This document shows positions 1-7,681 of a DNA stretch of 48,043 nucleotides, in pieces. Positions within the stretch are counted from its first letter, which is position 1. The number at the start of each line of letters is the position of its first letter. Position numbers and translations under genes: made by a program. The DNA comes from Bacteroidetes bacterium B1(2017) (GTDB taxonomy: Bacteria; Bacteroidota; Bacteroidia; UKL13-3): positions 1-48,043 of the forward strand of contig NKJG01000013.1 of the NCBI GenBank assembly GCA_002256395.1, written 5' to 3'. The notes under the pieces were generated by a model. It saw only the letters and a program-made list of their open reading frames with translations. It was not told the origin of the DNA and did no database searches.

Positions 1-56
1 TGGGTATTCAGAATAAATGCAAACGAACAAACTAAAAGAATAAGGTGTTTTTTCAT
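1..56 (-). CDS. N-terminus of an exported protein, cut by the window edge
   Basis: On the minus strand an ATG at 54-56 opens a frame that runs off the left edge. The 18 visible residues read MKKHLILLVCSFAFILNT: two lysines, then a hydrophobic stretch, a typical Sec signal-peptide start. Nothing of the mature protein is visible, so no function can be given. It is divergent from the small membrane protein at 237; the roughly 180-base gap between them is AT-rich and shows no clear promoter match. Confidence 0.55.
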   Translation of the reverse strand, partial: MKKHLILLVCSFAFILNT

Positions 57-236
57 GTTACAGCTTTAAATTTATCAAATATGAGAAATTTTGATGAATA
101 AATTTGTCAATCAAATGACAATCTGAAGAAGTTTTTATAAAAATCAGGTCAAAAGAAAGATTTGATAATAGTCGAAGTTTTAATGGCCGTTTTTTTATTA
201 ATTTGTGTTTCGAATTAATATAACCCTAAAAACACC

Positions 237-485
237 ATGAAAGAAAATACGGAGTTTGCAAAATTAGACTTGGAAGGACTAAAGAAAAAGGAGAAGGCTC
301 TCAATATAAGCCTAAAAGTATTGATTGGAATGATGATTATGATGGTATTGGCGGGCATTTACTTGTTTACTAAACAAGGTTTTAGTGTGTTTACCATTTT
401 GCCAGTGGCTTTTTTACCCATACTGATGACCAACATAAAAAATGTTAAGAAGATTAGAGAAATGATAACGGAAAGGGAGAAATAG
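237..485 (+). CDS. Small two-helix membrane protein, unknown function
   Basis: This 82-residue protein is not one I recognise. It has a charged N-terminus (residues 1-24, rich in K and E), two hydrophobic segments (about 26-44 and 50-64) joined by a short loop with K46 and Q47, and a basic C-terminus, so both ends probably face the cytoplasm. The acidic/basic amphipathic N-terminus could pair with a partner. It is convergent with the DeoR gene, 21 bases away, and no terminator hairpin lies between them. The ATG follows an AT-rich leader without a Shine-Dalgarno site, as is normal in this phylum. The clean start and hydrophobic pattern argue for a real gene. Confidence 0.6.
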   Translation: MKENTEFAKLDLEGLKKKEKALNISLKVLIGMMIMMVLAGIYLFTKQGFSVFTILPVAFLPILMTNIKNVKKIREMITEREK

Positions 486-506
486 TAATTCTCCAAAACA
501 ATCATT

Positions 507-1250
507 TCAGAAAAAATTCACGCCGATATTTGAATATTGATTGGATATTTCATCCTTGACTTTCGAATCCGTAATAATATTTTTGACGAAATCTATTCTA
601 GCAAAAGGTAAATATTTATCCTTTTCAAATTTGGAGGAATCGCACAAAAAATAGGTCGCTTTTGAATTATTGGCCATCGCAAGCGTCATTTCGGCTTCCT
701 TTTCAGAGTTTGCACTTAGTCCATTGGCTATTGATATACCGTCGATTCCTACGAAGGCTATGTCGGCTTTATATCTAGCTATGTGTTCTATCGCAATTTT
801 TCCGTGAGCCGCTTGTCTTTCTCGATCTATTTCGCCACCAGCAAAATTTACATGTACTCCCGAGCCTAAAAGTTCGTTCAACACTGGTAATGAATTAGTT
901 ACGACCTTTAATTTTTTATTTTTAATATATTGGCAAATCCTGAAAACCGTACTTCCACAGTCCAAAAACACCACATCGCCTTCCTGAATAAGACTTGCGG
1001 CTTTTTTGCATATTTCGTCTTTGGCTTCAATATTGATTTCTGTTTTTTGAGAAAATGCCACTTTTGTTAGTCCAATTTTTACAGCACCTCCGTGTGTACG
1101 GAGCAATAGATTCTCCTTGGCCAAAATGTTCAAATCTCTTCTGACAGTAATTTCAGAAATACCCAATTCAAGAGCCAATTCTGGCACCTCTGCTGAATCT
1201 TTTGTTTCTAAAATCTCTAAAATTTTATGCTTTCTAAGTTGAAAATTCAT
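507..1250 (-). CDS. DeoR/GlpR-family transcriptional regulator
   Basis: The 247-residue length is normal for the family. Residues 1-58 form the winged helix-turn-helix: GISEITVRRDL is the recognition helix and RTHGGA the conserved wing motif. Residues about 75-235 form the sugar-phosphate-sensing DeoR C-terminal domain, with DCGST, TNSLPV, GGEID and FVGIDGIS. Members usually repress carbohydrate genes and are released by a phosphorylated sugar. The gene is divergent from nudK across only 53 bases. That gap carries face-to-face promoter elements and three evenly spaced direct repeats, so it probably regulates itself and nudK. The effector cannot be inferred. Confidence 0.9.
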   Translation of the reverse strand: MNFQLRKHKILEILETKDSAEVPELALELGISEITVRRDLNILAKENLLLRTHGGAVKIGLTKVAFSQKTEINIEAKDEICKKAASLIQEGDVVFLDCGSTVFRICQYIKNKKLKVVTNSLPVLNELLGSGVHVNFAGGEIDRERQAAHGKIAIEHIARYKADIAFVGIDGISIANGLSANSEKEAEMTLAMANNSKATYFLCDSSKFEKDKYLPFARIDFVKNIITDSKVKDEISNQYSNIGVNFF

Positions 1251-1259
1251 TTCAAATGC

Positions 1260-1267
1260 TATATTTG
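1260..1267 (+). promoter_or_regulatory. Promoter -7 element for nudK
   Basis: TATATTTG matches the Bacteroidetes -7 consensus TAnnTTTG exactly. A TTG at 1239-1241, 18 bases upstream, is a possible -33 element and lies over the start of the DeoR gene. The transcript would begin near 1274. Confidence 0.55.
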
Positions 1268-1269
1268 TT

Positions 1270-1277
1270 CAAAAATA
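1270..1277 (-). promoter_or_regulatory. Promoter -7 element for the DeoR-family gene
   Basis: Read on the minus strand this is TATTTTTG, an exact TAnnTTTG match 20 bases upstream of the regulator's start codon. No good -33 element is visible on the far side. It lies back to back with the nudK -7 element, so the two promoters overlap. Confidence 0.4.
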
Positions 1278-1303
1278 ATCATATTTAATCATAAAAAATC
1301 ATA
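1277..1303. promoter_or_regulatory. Three AATCATA direct repeats, candidate DeoR operator
   Basis: AATCATA occurs at 1277-1283, 1287-1293 and 1297-1303, a period of exactly 10 bases, ending directly before the nudK ATG. One-turn spacing puts all three on the same helix face, as expected of an operator. The position covers the nudK leader and the upstream part of the regulator promoter. Binding by the adjacent DeoR-family protein is an inference. Confidence 0.45.
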
Positions 1304-1870
1304 ATGAACATAAAAAATATAAAAACTGAAGTGCTTTCTGACAATTGGTACACGCTTCGAAAGGTGACTTTTGACCACCAAATGAAATCTGGAGAATGGG
1401 TGACACAAAGCAGAGAGGCCTACGACAGAGGAAATGGAGCTGTGATTTTGTTGTACAATTCTACCACAAAAACAGTGATTCTAACCAAACAATTTAGAAT
1501 GCCCACTTACCTGAATGGCAATACAGACGGTATGCTCATAGAAGCCTGTGCTGGACTTTTAGATGCAGACAACCCCGAAGATTGCATAAAAAGAGAAACC
1601 GAAGAAGAAACTGGTTTCAAAGTAACTGATGTAAAAAAAGTTTTTGAAGTATATATGTCGCCGGGCTCAGTGACTGAAATTCTCTACTTTTTTGTGGCTG
1701 AATATTCAAAAGACCACAAAGTAAATGATGGTGGGGGTGTAGATAATGAAAACATTGAGGTACTAGAACTTGATTTTGTGGAAGCCATGAAAATGATAAA
1801 ATCGGGTGAAATTAAAGATGCCAAAACCATAATGCTTTTGCAACATGCTTTTATTGAAGGTTTGGTTTAA
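1304..1870 (+). CDS. nudK: NudK-like Nudix hydrolase (GDP-mannose pyrophosphatase)
   Basis: This 188-residue Nudix enzyme would hydrolyse GDP-mannose or related nucleotide sugars to GMP and sugar phosphate in the cytoplasm. It matches what I remember of E. coli NudK along its length: [37 protein letters not shown] and IEVLEL are all recognisable. The Nudix helix is REtEEEtGF; as in NudK itself, the box begins in the AGLLD form with shifted spacing. The start codon directly follows the repeated AATCATA elements. It is divergent from the DeoR regulator and probably under its control. ADP-ribose activity is the main alternative; the NudK assignment is favoured by the GGGVDNE and MSPGSVTE motifs. 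Confidence 0.85.
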   Translation: MNIKNIKTEVLSDNWYTLRKVTFDHQMKSGEWVTQSREAYDRGNGAVILLYNSTTKTVILTKQFRMPTYLNGNTDGMLIEACAGLLDADNPEDCIKRETEEETGFKVTDVKKVFEVYMSPGSVTEILYFFVAEYSKDHKVNDGGGVDNENIEVLELDFVEAMKMIKSGEIKDAKTIMLLQHAFIEGLV

Positions 1871-1873
1871 TTT

Positions 1874-1911
1874 GTTAATGTGATAATTTGTCAATGTGTT
1901 AATGTGCTAAT
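1874..1911. repeat. Degenerate GTTAATGTGnTAAT repeat
   Basis: GTTAATGTGATAAT (1874-1887) and GTTAATGTGCTAAT (1898-1911) flank a related GTCAATGTG unit directly after the nudK stop codon. It resembles the low-complexity intergenic runs seen elsewhere in the phylum. The rest of the gap to 2135 shows only AT-rich sequence. Confidence 0.45.
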
Positions 1912-2135
1912 GAATTAATAAATGATAAAAAGTTTTGAATAGCCAAGCATCTCAGAAATATAAACAATACACCTATTTCAAAATGGAATAAGAAATCAAA
2001 AACCTCGAAATGAGAAATAATAAAGCTATGAAATGCAATTTATATTTTTCTCATTCTCAATAATTCTAAAAAACACCTATAATATTTCCAAACCCAAAAA
2101 TTGCTCGTATTTTTACTTTTATTCAAAAAATATAA

Positions 2136-2504
2136 ATGAGCAAAAAAATAATATTTACAGAAAAAGCCCCTGCGGCAATTGGTCCTTACTCTCAGGCTGT
2201 TTTAGCTGGAAATACACTTTATGTTTCGGGGCAAATAGCCTTGGATTTGGCACCGCTAGGCGACATCAAAGCCGAAACGCAGCGAATTATGGAAAATCTG
2301 GGTCATATCTTGGCTGAAGCGGAAATGGACTATACCAACGTCGTAAAATCGAGTATCTTTCTAAAAAATATGGATGATTTTGCTATTGTAAATGAAGTTT
2401 ATGGCAGCTTTTATCCAGAAAATCCTCCTGCAAGAGAAACTGTGCAAGTGGCCAAATTGCCGAAAGATGTAAACGTGGAAATATCAGTAATTGCTGTAAA
2501 ATAA
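2136..2504 (+). CDS. ridA: RidA family enamine/imine deaminase
   Basis: The 122-residue length fits the YjgF/YER057c/UK114 family, homotrimers that hydrolyse reactive 2-aminoacrylate-type enamines made by PLP enzymes, protecting them in the cytoplasm. Visible family motifs are APAAIGPYSQAV near the N-terminus, VSGQI, and PPARETVQVAKLPKDVNVEI at the C-terminus. The Arg of PPAR is the conserved carboxylate-binding residue. The chosen ATG gives the usual MSKK start. A hairpin follows the stop codon. It is monocistronic as far as can be seen; the next gene has its own 161-base leader. Confidence 0.92.
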   Translation: MSKKIIFTEKAPAAIGPYSQAVLAGNTLYVSGQIALDLAPLGDIKAETQRIMENLGHILAEAEMDYTNVVKSSIFLKNMDDFAIVNEVYGSFYPENPPARETVQVAKLPKDVNVEISVIAVK

Positions 2505-2508
2505 AAAA

Positions 2509-2528
2509 CCTCCCGATTGCTCAGGAGG
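2509..2528 (+). terminator. Weak hairpin after ridA
   Basis: CCTCC (2509-2513) pairs with GGAGG (2524-2528) around a 10-base loop, preceded by an A run and followed by TATGTTT. The stem is short and the T tract broken, so termination is only possible. Confidence 0.35.
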
Positions 2529-2665
2529 CTATGTTTAAGGTCAAGATTGATCGTTTATTAAGGTTAAATAGCGTTACAAAACTATAACAAATTCAAGAAA
2601 AAATATAATTTTCAATTAAAAAAATCAAGAAATTTTACATCTATCTTATAATCAACCTTTAAAAA

Positions 2666-3595
2666 ATGAATAACAGAAGAGAATTTATCAAAAAAAGCAT
2701 TGGAACTGCCTCAGTTTTAAGCTTGGGTGGTTTAACTCAAAGTATTTTTGCTCACCAACCCAAAATTGAAAAAAACAATTTCAAAATGCTTTATGCACCG
2801 CATTTTGGGATGTTTAAACATTCCGCTGGAGAAGATTTATTCGATCAACTCCAATTTATGGCAGACAATGGGTTTATGGCTTTGGAAGACAACGGAATGC
2901 TCAAAAGGCCCGTTGAAACGCAAAAGAAAATAGGCGAAACGCTCAACAAGCTGGGCATGAAAATGGGTGTTTTTGTGATAGATGGTGGAGAAAACTGGAA
3001 AATATCTTTGGCCTCTGGAAAGCCTGAATTCTTGGAAAATTTCTTAAAAACTTGTCGCGAATCCGTTGAAACAGCCAAACGCTGCAATGCCAAATACATG
3101 ACCGTAGTACCTGGTTTCTTTGAAAGAAAACTGCCGATGGGAATCCAAACAGCCAATGTAATAGATGCATACAGAAGGGCCTGCGACATATTTGAACCAC
3201 ACGGATTGGTAATGGTTATGGAGCCATTGAGCGATACGCCAGACTTGTTTTTGCAGAATTCTGATCAAAGCTATTTGATTTGCAAGGCCGTTAATAGTCC
3301 TTCATGCAAAATACTATTTGACATGTGGCACATGCAACGCAACGAAGGCGAAATGACCAGAAACATGGATTTAGTTTGGGACGAAATTGCTTATTTCCAA
3401 ATCGGTGATGAACCGGGTAGAAAAGAACCAACCACGGGCGAAATCAATTACAATTTCCTTTTCAAACATATTCATGACAAAGCAAAAGCCAATAAGCAAG
3501 AGTTTATAATGGGTATGGAGCATGGCAATATGTTTCCAGGCAAAGAAGGTGAGCAAAAACTTATAAAAGCCTATGTACAATCTGATAATTTCTAA
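2666..3595 (+). CDS. Tat-exported hydroxypyruvate isomerase-like TIM-barrel protein
   Basis: This 309-residue sugar-phosphate isomerase/epimerase-family protein (AP-endonuclease-2 TIM barrel) begins with a twin-arginine signal: NRREFIKKS at 3-11, then a hydrophobic stretch to about residue 29. The metal-binding set seen in hydroxypyruvate isomerase is in place: E186 (MEPLSD), D219 (FDMWHM), Q245 (YFQIGD) and E285 (GMEHGN), with spacing close to that of E. coli Hyi. The likely reaction is isomerisation of hydroxypyruvate/tartronate semialdehyde or a keto-sugar in the periplasm; the substrate is uncertain. Its 3' end overlaps the next gene by 23 bases, so the two are probably cotranscribed. Confidence 0.82.
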   Translation: MNNRREFIKKSIGTASVLSLGGLTQSIFAHQPKIEKNNFKMLYAPHFGMFKHSAGEDLFDQLQFMADNGFMALEDNGMLKRPVETQKKIGETLNKLGMKMGVFVIDGGENWKISLASGKPEFLENFLKTCRESVETAKRCNAKYMTVVPGFFERKLPMGIQTANVIDAYRRACDIFEPHGLVMVMEPLSDTPDLFLQNSDQSYLICKAVNSPSCKILFDMWHMQRNEGEMTRNMDLVWDEIAYFQIGDEPGRKEPTTGEINYNFLFKHIHDKAKANKQEFIMGMEHGNMFPGKEGEQKLIKAYVQSDNF

Positions 3596-4073
3596 GAAAA
3601 ATACTTGGATAGCAATTCTTGTGGTATGGGCATTAAGCTCCTGTACCACAAGTTTTTATATAGTCAGACACGCTGAAAAGTCTGCTACACCAAAAGAGGA
3701 CCCATTGCTTACCGAAGCTGGTAGTCAGCGAGCTGAGAGACTTAAAGGTATATTGTCGAATAAAGGAATTGAGAAAGTTTATTCCACCAAAACCGTTAGA
3801 ACCACCAGCACTGCAAAGCCATTGGCCGAAGCCAAAATGCTTGAAATAGAAATTTACGAGCCAAAAAACCAATCGGCTTTGATAGAATCCTTGAAAAAAT
3901 CAAATCAAAATACTTTGGTGGTAGGCCATAGCAATACAATCCGACATATTATCAATGGATTGGCAGAAAAAGAATTTCTCAAAAAAGATCTTGAAGATAG
4001 CGAATATTCCAATTTGTATTTGGTAAAGAGGGGGAAGTTTGGGAAGCCGAAGGTGAAGGTGGAGGAATTCTAA
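3573..4073 (+). CDS. Histidine-phosphatase-family lipoprotein
   Basis: This 166-residue protein belongs to the phosphoglycerate-mutase-like (SixA-type) histidine phosphatase superfamily. A lipoprotein signal peptide ends in LSSC (lipidated C24), and the catalytic motif VRHAEK follows at once (R32, H33). The second conserved histidine lies in VGHSNT. The short linker places the active site close to the membrane. The start overlaps the isomerase-like gene by 23 bases; that ATG gives the complete lipobox signal and is therefore preferred. The role is probably phosphatase activity in the periplasm, with unknown substrate. A 40-base palindrome starts 7 bases after the stop. Confidence 0.85.
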   Translation: MYNLIISKKNTWIAILVVWALSSCTTSFYIVRHAEKSATPKEDPLLTEAGSQRAERLKGILSNKGIEKVYSTKTVRTTSTAKPLAEAKMLEIEIYEPKNQSALIESLKKSNQNTLVVGHSNTIRHIINGLAEKEFLKKDLEDSEYSNLYLVKRGKFGKPKVKVEEF

Positions 4074-4079
4074 AAAAAC

Positions 4080-4119
4080 GTCGGAATTAGTTCCGATAGC
4101 TATCAGAACTAATTCTGAC
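4080..4119. repeat. 40-base palindrome, possible terminator and dispersed repeat
   Basis: The two 20-base arms pair with 18 Watson-Crick pairs, one G-U and one mismatch; the centre is GATAG/CTATC. It begins 7 bases after the phosphatase stop codon. The right half (4091-4121) recurs at 4241-4271, exactly 150 bases on. No T tract follows, so it may act as a mRNA 3'-end hairpin or be a REP-like element. Confidence 0.65.
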
Positions 4120-4155
4120 AATTGAAATGAGAGTGTCTGAATTAGGTTTCATATG

Positions 4156-4241
4156 ATTTAAGGATTGAATGATCATTAATAGAAATAAAAAAACATGAAA
4201 AAATTATTAAGAAAATATCTTAAAATCATTTAATCCTAAAT
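4156..4241. repeat. Inverted repeat inside the repeat cluster
   Basis: An 18-base arm at 4156-4173 and a 17-base arm at 4225-4241 are near-perfect inverted copies, with one gap and one mismatch. They are nested between the two copies of the GATAGCTATC repeat. A further partial copy of the outer motif, GTCTGAATTAG, is at 4135-4145. There is no ORF inside. Confidence 0.45.
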
Positions 4242-4271
4242 TCCGATAGCTATCGGAACTAATTCTGACAA
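4241..4271. repeat. Second copy of the GATAGCTATC repeat
   Basis: It is identical to 4091-4121 except at one base (G for A at 4255), which makes TTCCGATAGCTATCGGAA (4241-4258) a perfect palindrome. The copy ends exactly at the ATG of the helicase gene, so it forms the translation initiation region of that gene. Confidence 0.65.
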
Positions 4272-7200
4272 ATGCACCCCCAAACTTACATCCTAAAAAA
4301 CCACCAAGTGTCATCGCTAACCTACGCCGACACTTTTCGCTATGGTGTGGAGATAAGTTTGGGACTCAAAAACGTTGACGTTCAGCCATTAAACATCGAA
4401 ATAGATAATGCCCTCTTTGCTTTGAATAGCCAAAGTAAAAACCTGCCTGATGTTGCGGTAAGTCAGATTGAGTCGGACTTGGTGCTGACTTGTGGATGTA
4501 GTGCCGTTAAAAGTACCCTATGCGAACATCAAACTTTGGTTTTGCAAACACTCATTACGAAACCCGACCTAAAAGTATTTTTCGACAAAAAACTTCGTCA
4601 TGAAAAAATAAAAAAAGCAGCTGAAGCCTACGGAATGGCCGATGAAGAAGATTTGGAGAAATATTTTGGATTAAAATATGATGCTAAGCAGACTTCTGTG
4701 GTTCCGATAAACCCTGAGCTGATTCCGGTGGATGAAAAATCTACTTCTTTTCTAAAAAGTAAATTATTTGCAAAAAACAGTGATTCTCCTGAAACTGAAA
4801 AGAATGAATCAACAAAGCAAATTCTGGTTTTTAGAAGAAATAAATTTCAAGAAACTTATTCCCTCGAACTTTACGATGCCACTTTTGGGAAAAACGGCAA
4901 AATCAAAGCTCCTTTTAGCCAAATTGACCCGCTGAATGAAGTTTGGAATCATGAAAAGCCAGAAGAGGTCCGTTTTTTTACGGCATTAGCAAAAGTGCAA
5001 AAAAACACCGAATGGAATGATAATCAGGCGATTGATTTTATTGTTAAGAACCCTCTTTCTCTAAATTTTTATATCTCTGAAAACGATAGCATTTCAGCAA
5101 ACAATCTTATTCCGATTAAACTTGAAAATGCTTCTTTGGGCCTCAATATTAACGTAAACCTGAAAGAGCCTTTTTATGAGGTAACTACAAGCGTAACTAT
5201 CAATGAGCATATATATGCACTTCAAGATTTGAAAATCAGGTTCAATTGTTTCTTTCAAATTGGCGATAGATTGGTTTTTATTTCTGACGCTGAAATGTTG
5301 CCAATCATTAAATATTTCGCTGAAAAACGAGCCATTTTGCTCATATATCCATCGAAATTTGAGCTTTTCCGAAAGGAAATTCTCGATGCGATGTCTGACA
5401 AAGTGAGTATTGCGTATGCTTTTATAAAAAAGAAAAATGAGGAAAAATCAATAGAATGGGAAAGTGGTTATGAGGTAGAGAAACTCATTTATTTAACTGA
5501 TGAAAAGAATTTTGTCAACATCACGCCTGTAATGAAATATGGCCAATTGGAAGTGGCGGTACATTCTAAAAAACAACTGATTGATGTTGACCCCAATGGA
5601 AACCACTTTTCGGTGGAGCGAGATGATACAGCGGAATTGAATTTTACTTCATTGATTTCACGACTTCATCCTGAATTTTCGGAACAATTGGCAGACGGAA
5701 ATTATTTCTATTTGCACAAACAAAAGTTTCTGGATGACAATTGGTTTCTAGATTTCTTTGAAATACTGAGAGAAAATAATGTAAAAATCTTAGGTTTTAA
5801 TTCTTTGACAAACAATAGGTTAAGTCCATATAAAGCATCTGTCGAAATAAGTGTTGCCTCAGGAATTGATTGGTTTGATACTAAAGTAAAATTGAAATTT
5901 GGCAAAAAAGATATTCCATTAAAAGTATTGCACAAATCGCTAAGAAATAAATCAAAATTTGTGGAATTGGACGACGGCACTTTGGGCTTGATACCAGAAG
6001 AATGGATTAAGAAATTCAATAGTTATTTCAAAGCGGGGAAACTGGAAGGAGCTTTAATTCGAACACCCAAATCAAAATTTCTGGATATTTTGGATTTGTA
6101 CGAAACAGAGGTTTTGAGTAAGGAAACTTGGGCAGAAATTAGTTATTTAAAATCTAAATTTGAGCATTTTGAAACAATTGAAGCGGTGTCTGTTCCTATG
6201 GAATTGAATGCCACATTGAGAGATTACCAAAAACATGGACTCAATTGGTTGAATTTCCTTGACGGATTTAATTTTGGTGCATGTCTAGCCGATGACATGG
6301 GTTTAGGAAAAACCATTCAAATCATAGCATTTCTTTTAATTCAAAAACAAAAACATCCAGAGCAACAAAGTTTGATTATTGTTCCAACTTCACTGATGTT
6401 CAATTGGTTGGATGAGTTCAGTAAATTTGCACCTAGTTTGAATATTGCCTCTCATTATGGGAATTCAAAATTAAATTCAAAAGAAGAAATAAAAGGTTTT
6501 GATGTCATTCTAACCACTTATGGCACGCTTCTTTCTGACTTACATTTTCTAAAAAACATTACGTTCAACTATATCATTTTAGATGAATCACAAGCCATCA
6601 AAAACCCAGAATCGCAACGATACCGAGCGGCTAGAATGTTGCTCTCTCGAAACAAAATTGTTTTAACCGGAACGCCAATTGAGAATAACACCTACGATTT
6701 GTATGGTCAATTGTCTTTCGCTTGTCCAGATCTGTTAGGAAGTAAAGCCTATTTTAAAGACATTTATGCTGAGCCGATAGATAAATTTAAAGAAAGTCGG
6801 CGAGCAGAAGAATTACGCAAAAAAATAAGTCCTTTTATACTCAGGAGAACCAAAAAACAAGTGATTGAAGAATTACCTTCAAAAACAGAAATGTTGATCT
6901 ACTGCGAAATGGGTATAGACCAAAGAGCGATTTATGATACGCATGAGGCCGAACTTAGAGATTATTTGCAACACAAAACGGATGAAGAAATCAGTCCGAT
7001 GCATGTTTTGACAGGACTCACAAAACTCCGTCAAATCTGTGACTCACCTTCACTCCTACCCGATGACGAATATCCAAACGAAGTTTCTGCGAAAATCGAG
7101 GTTCTTTTAGAGCAATTGGAAGGTCAGATTGCCGATCATAAAGTATTGATTTTTTCACAGTTTGTGGGAATGTTGGATTTGATAAAAAAGGCCTTATTAG

Positions 7201-7592
7201 AACGAAACATCAATTTCGACTACCTAACTGGTCAAACTAAAAACCGAGCAGAAAAAGTCAAAAACTTTCAAGAAAATCGAGAAGTAAGGGTCTTTTTAAT
7301 AAGCCTAAAAGCAGGTGGAGTTGGACTAAATCTAACCGAAGCCGACTATGTGTATTTGGTAGATCCATGGTGGAATCCTGCCGTAGAAAACCAAGCCATT
7401 GACCGTGTTTATAGAATCGGACAGAAAAATAAGGTGATAGCTGTGAGACTCATTTGCCCCAACACCATTGAGGACAAAATGCTCAAACTTCAAGCCTCCA
7501 AAAAAGAATTGGCAGGCAAATTAGTAAATACAGAAGCTGATATTTTTAAAGCCTTTAACCGTAAGGAATTGTTGGAGGTTTTGGGAAGGTAA
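4272..7592 (+). CDS. SWIM zinc-finger SNF2-family helicase
   Basis: This 1106-residue Swi2/Snf2 ATPase would act on DNA or DNA-protein complexes. The N-terminal part carries a SWIM zinc finger (C74-x-C76 and C84-x-H86). The middle, about 150-620, is the poorly conserved bacterial SNF2 accessory region. The motor starts near 640: Walker A DDMGLGKT (K680), DESQ box (D771-Q774), LTGTPIENN, LRRTKK, and in the second RecA lobe SLKAGGVGLNLT and DPWWNP...DRVYRIGQ (about 1030-1052). All catalytic motifs look intact. The start codon abuts a palindromic repeat. It is convergent with the dehydratase gene, 89 bases away. A second SWIM protein occurs at the right edge. Its cellular role is unknown. Confidence 0.93.
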   Translation: MHPQTYILKNHQVSSLTYADTFRYGVEISLGLKNVDVQPLNIEIDNALFALNSQSKNLPDVAVSQIESDLVLTCGCSAVKSTLCEHQTLVLQTLITKPDLKVFFDKKLRHEKIKKAAEAYGMADEEDLEKYFGLKYDAKQTSVVPINPELIPVDEKSTSFLKSKLFAKNSDSPETEKNESTKQILVFRRNKFQETYSLELYDATFGKNGKIKAPFSQIDPLNEVWNHEKPEEVRFFTALAKVQKNTEWNDNQAIDFIVKNPLSLNFYISENDSISANNLIPIKLENASLGLNINVNLKEPFYEVTTSVTINEHIYALQDLKIRFNCFFQIGDRLVFISDAEMLPIIKYFAEKRAILLIYPSKFELFRKEILDAMSDKVSIAYAFIKKKNEEKSIEWESGYEVEKLIYLTDEKNFVNITPVMKYGQLEVAVHSKKQLIDVDPNGNHFSVERDDTAELNFTSLISRLHPEFSEQLADGNYFYLHKQKFLDDNWFLDFFEILRENNVKILGFNSLTNNRLSPYKASVEISVASGIDWFDTKVKLKFGKKDIPLKVLHKSLRNKSKFVELDDGTLGLIPEEWIKKFNSYFKAGKLEGALIRTPKSKFLDILDLYETEVLSKETWAEISYLKSKFEHFETIEAVSVPMELNATLRDYQKHGLNWLNFLDGFNFGACLADDMGLGKTIQIIAFLLIQKQKHPEQQSLIIVPTSLMFNWLDEFSKFAPSLNIASHYGNSKLNSKEEIKGFDVILTTYGTLLSDLHFLKNITFNYIILDESQAIKNPESQRYRAARMLLSRNKIVLTGTPIENNTYDLYGQLSFACPDLLGSKAYFKDIYAEPIDKFKESRRAEELRKKISPFILRRTKKQVIEELPSKTEMLIYCEMGIDQRAIYDTHEAELRDYLQHKTDEEISPMHVLTGLTKLRQICDSPSLLPDDEYPNEVSAKIEVLLEQLEGQIADHKVLIFSQFVGMLDLIKKALLERNINFDYLTGQTKNRAEKVKNFQENREVRVFLISLKAGGVGLNLTEADYVYLVDPWWNPAVENQAIDRVYRIGQKNKVIAVRLICPNTIEDKMLKLQASKKELAGKLVNTEADIFKAFNRKELLEVLGR

Positions 7593-7681
7593 ACTTAAAA
7601 AGAAATAAGTAAAAAGTAAGAATTACAAAACTCCAATACCTTTTACCTATTTCCCGCAACAAAATAAAAATTTAGACAAAC

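Noticed and set aside
2033..2317. 94-residue frame overlapping ridA
   Set aside because: Lies in another frame over an obvious RidA gene; low-complexity F/S/N-rich start and no family features.
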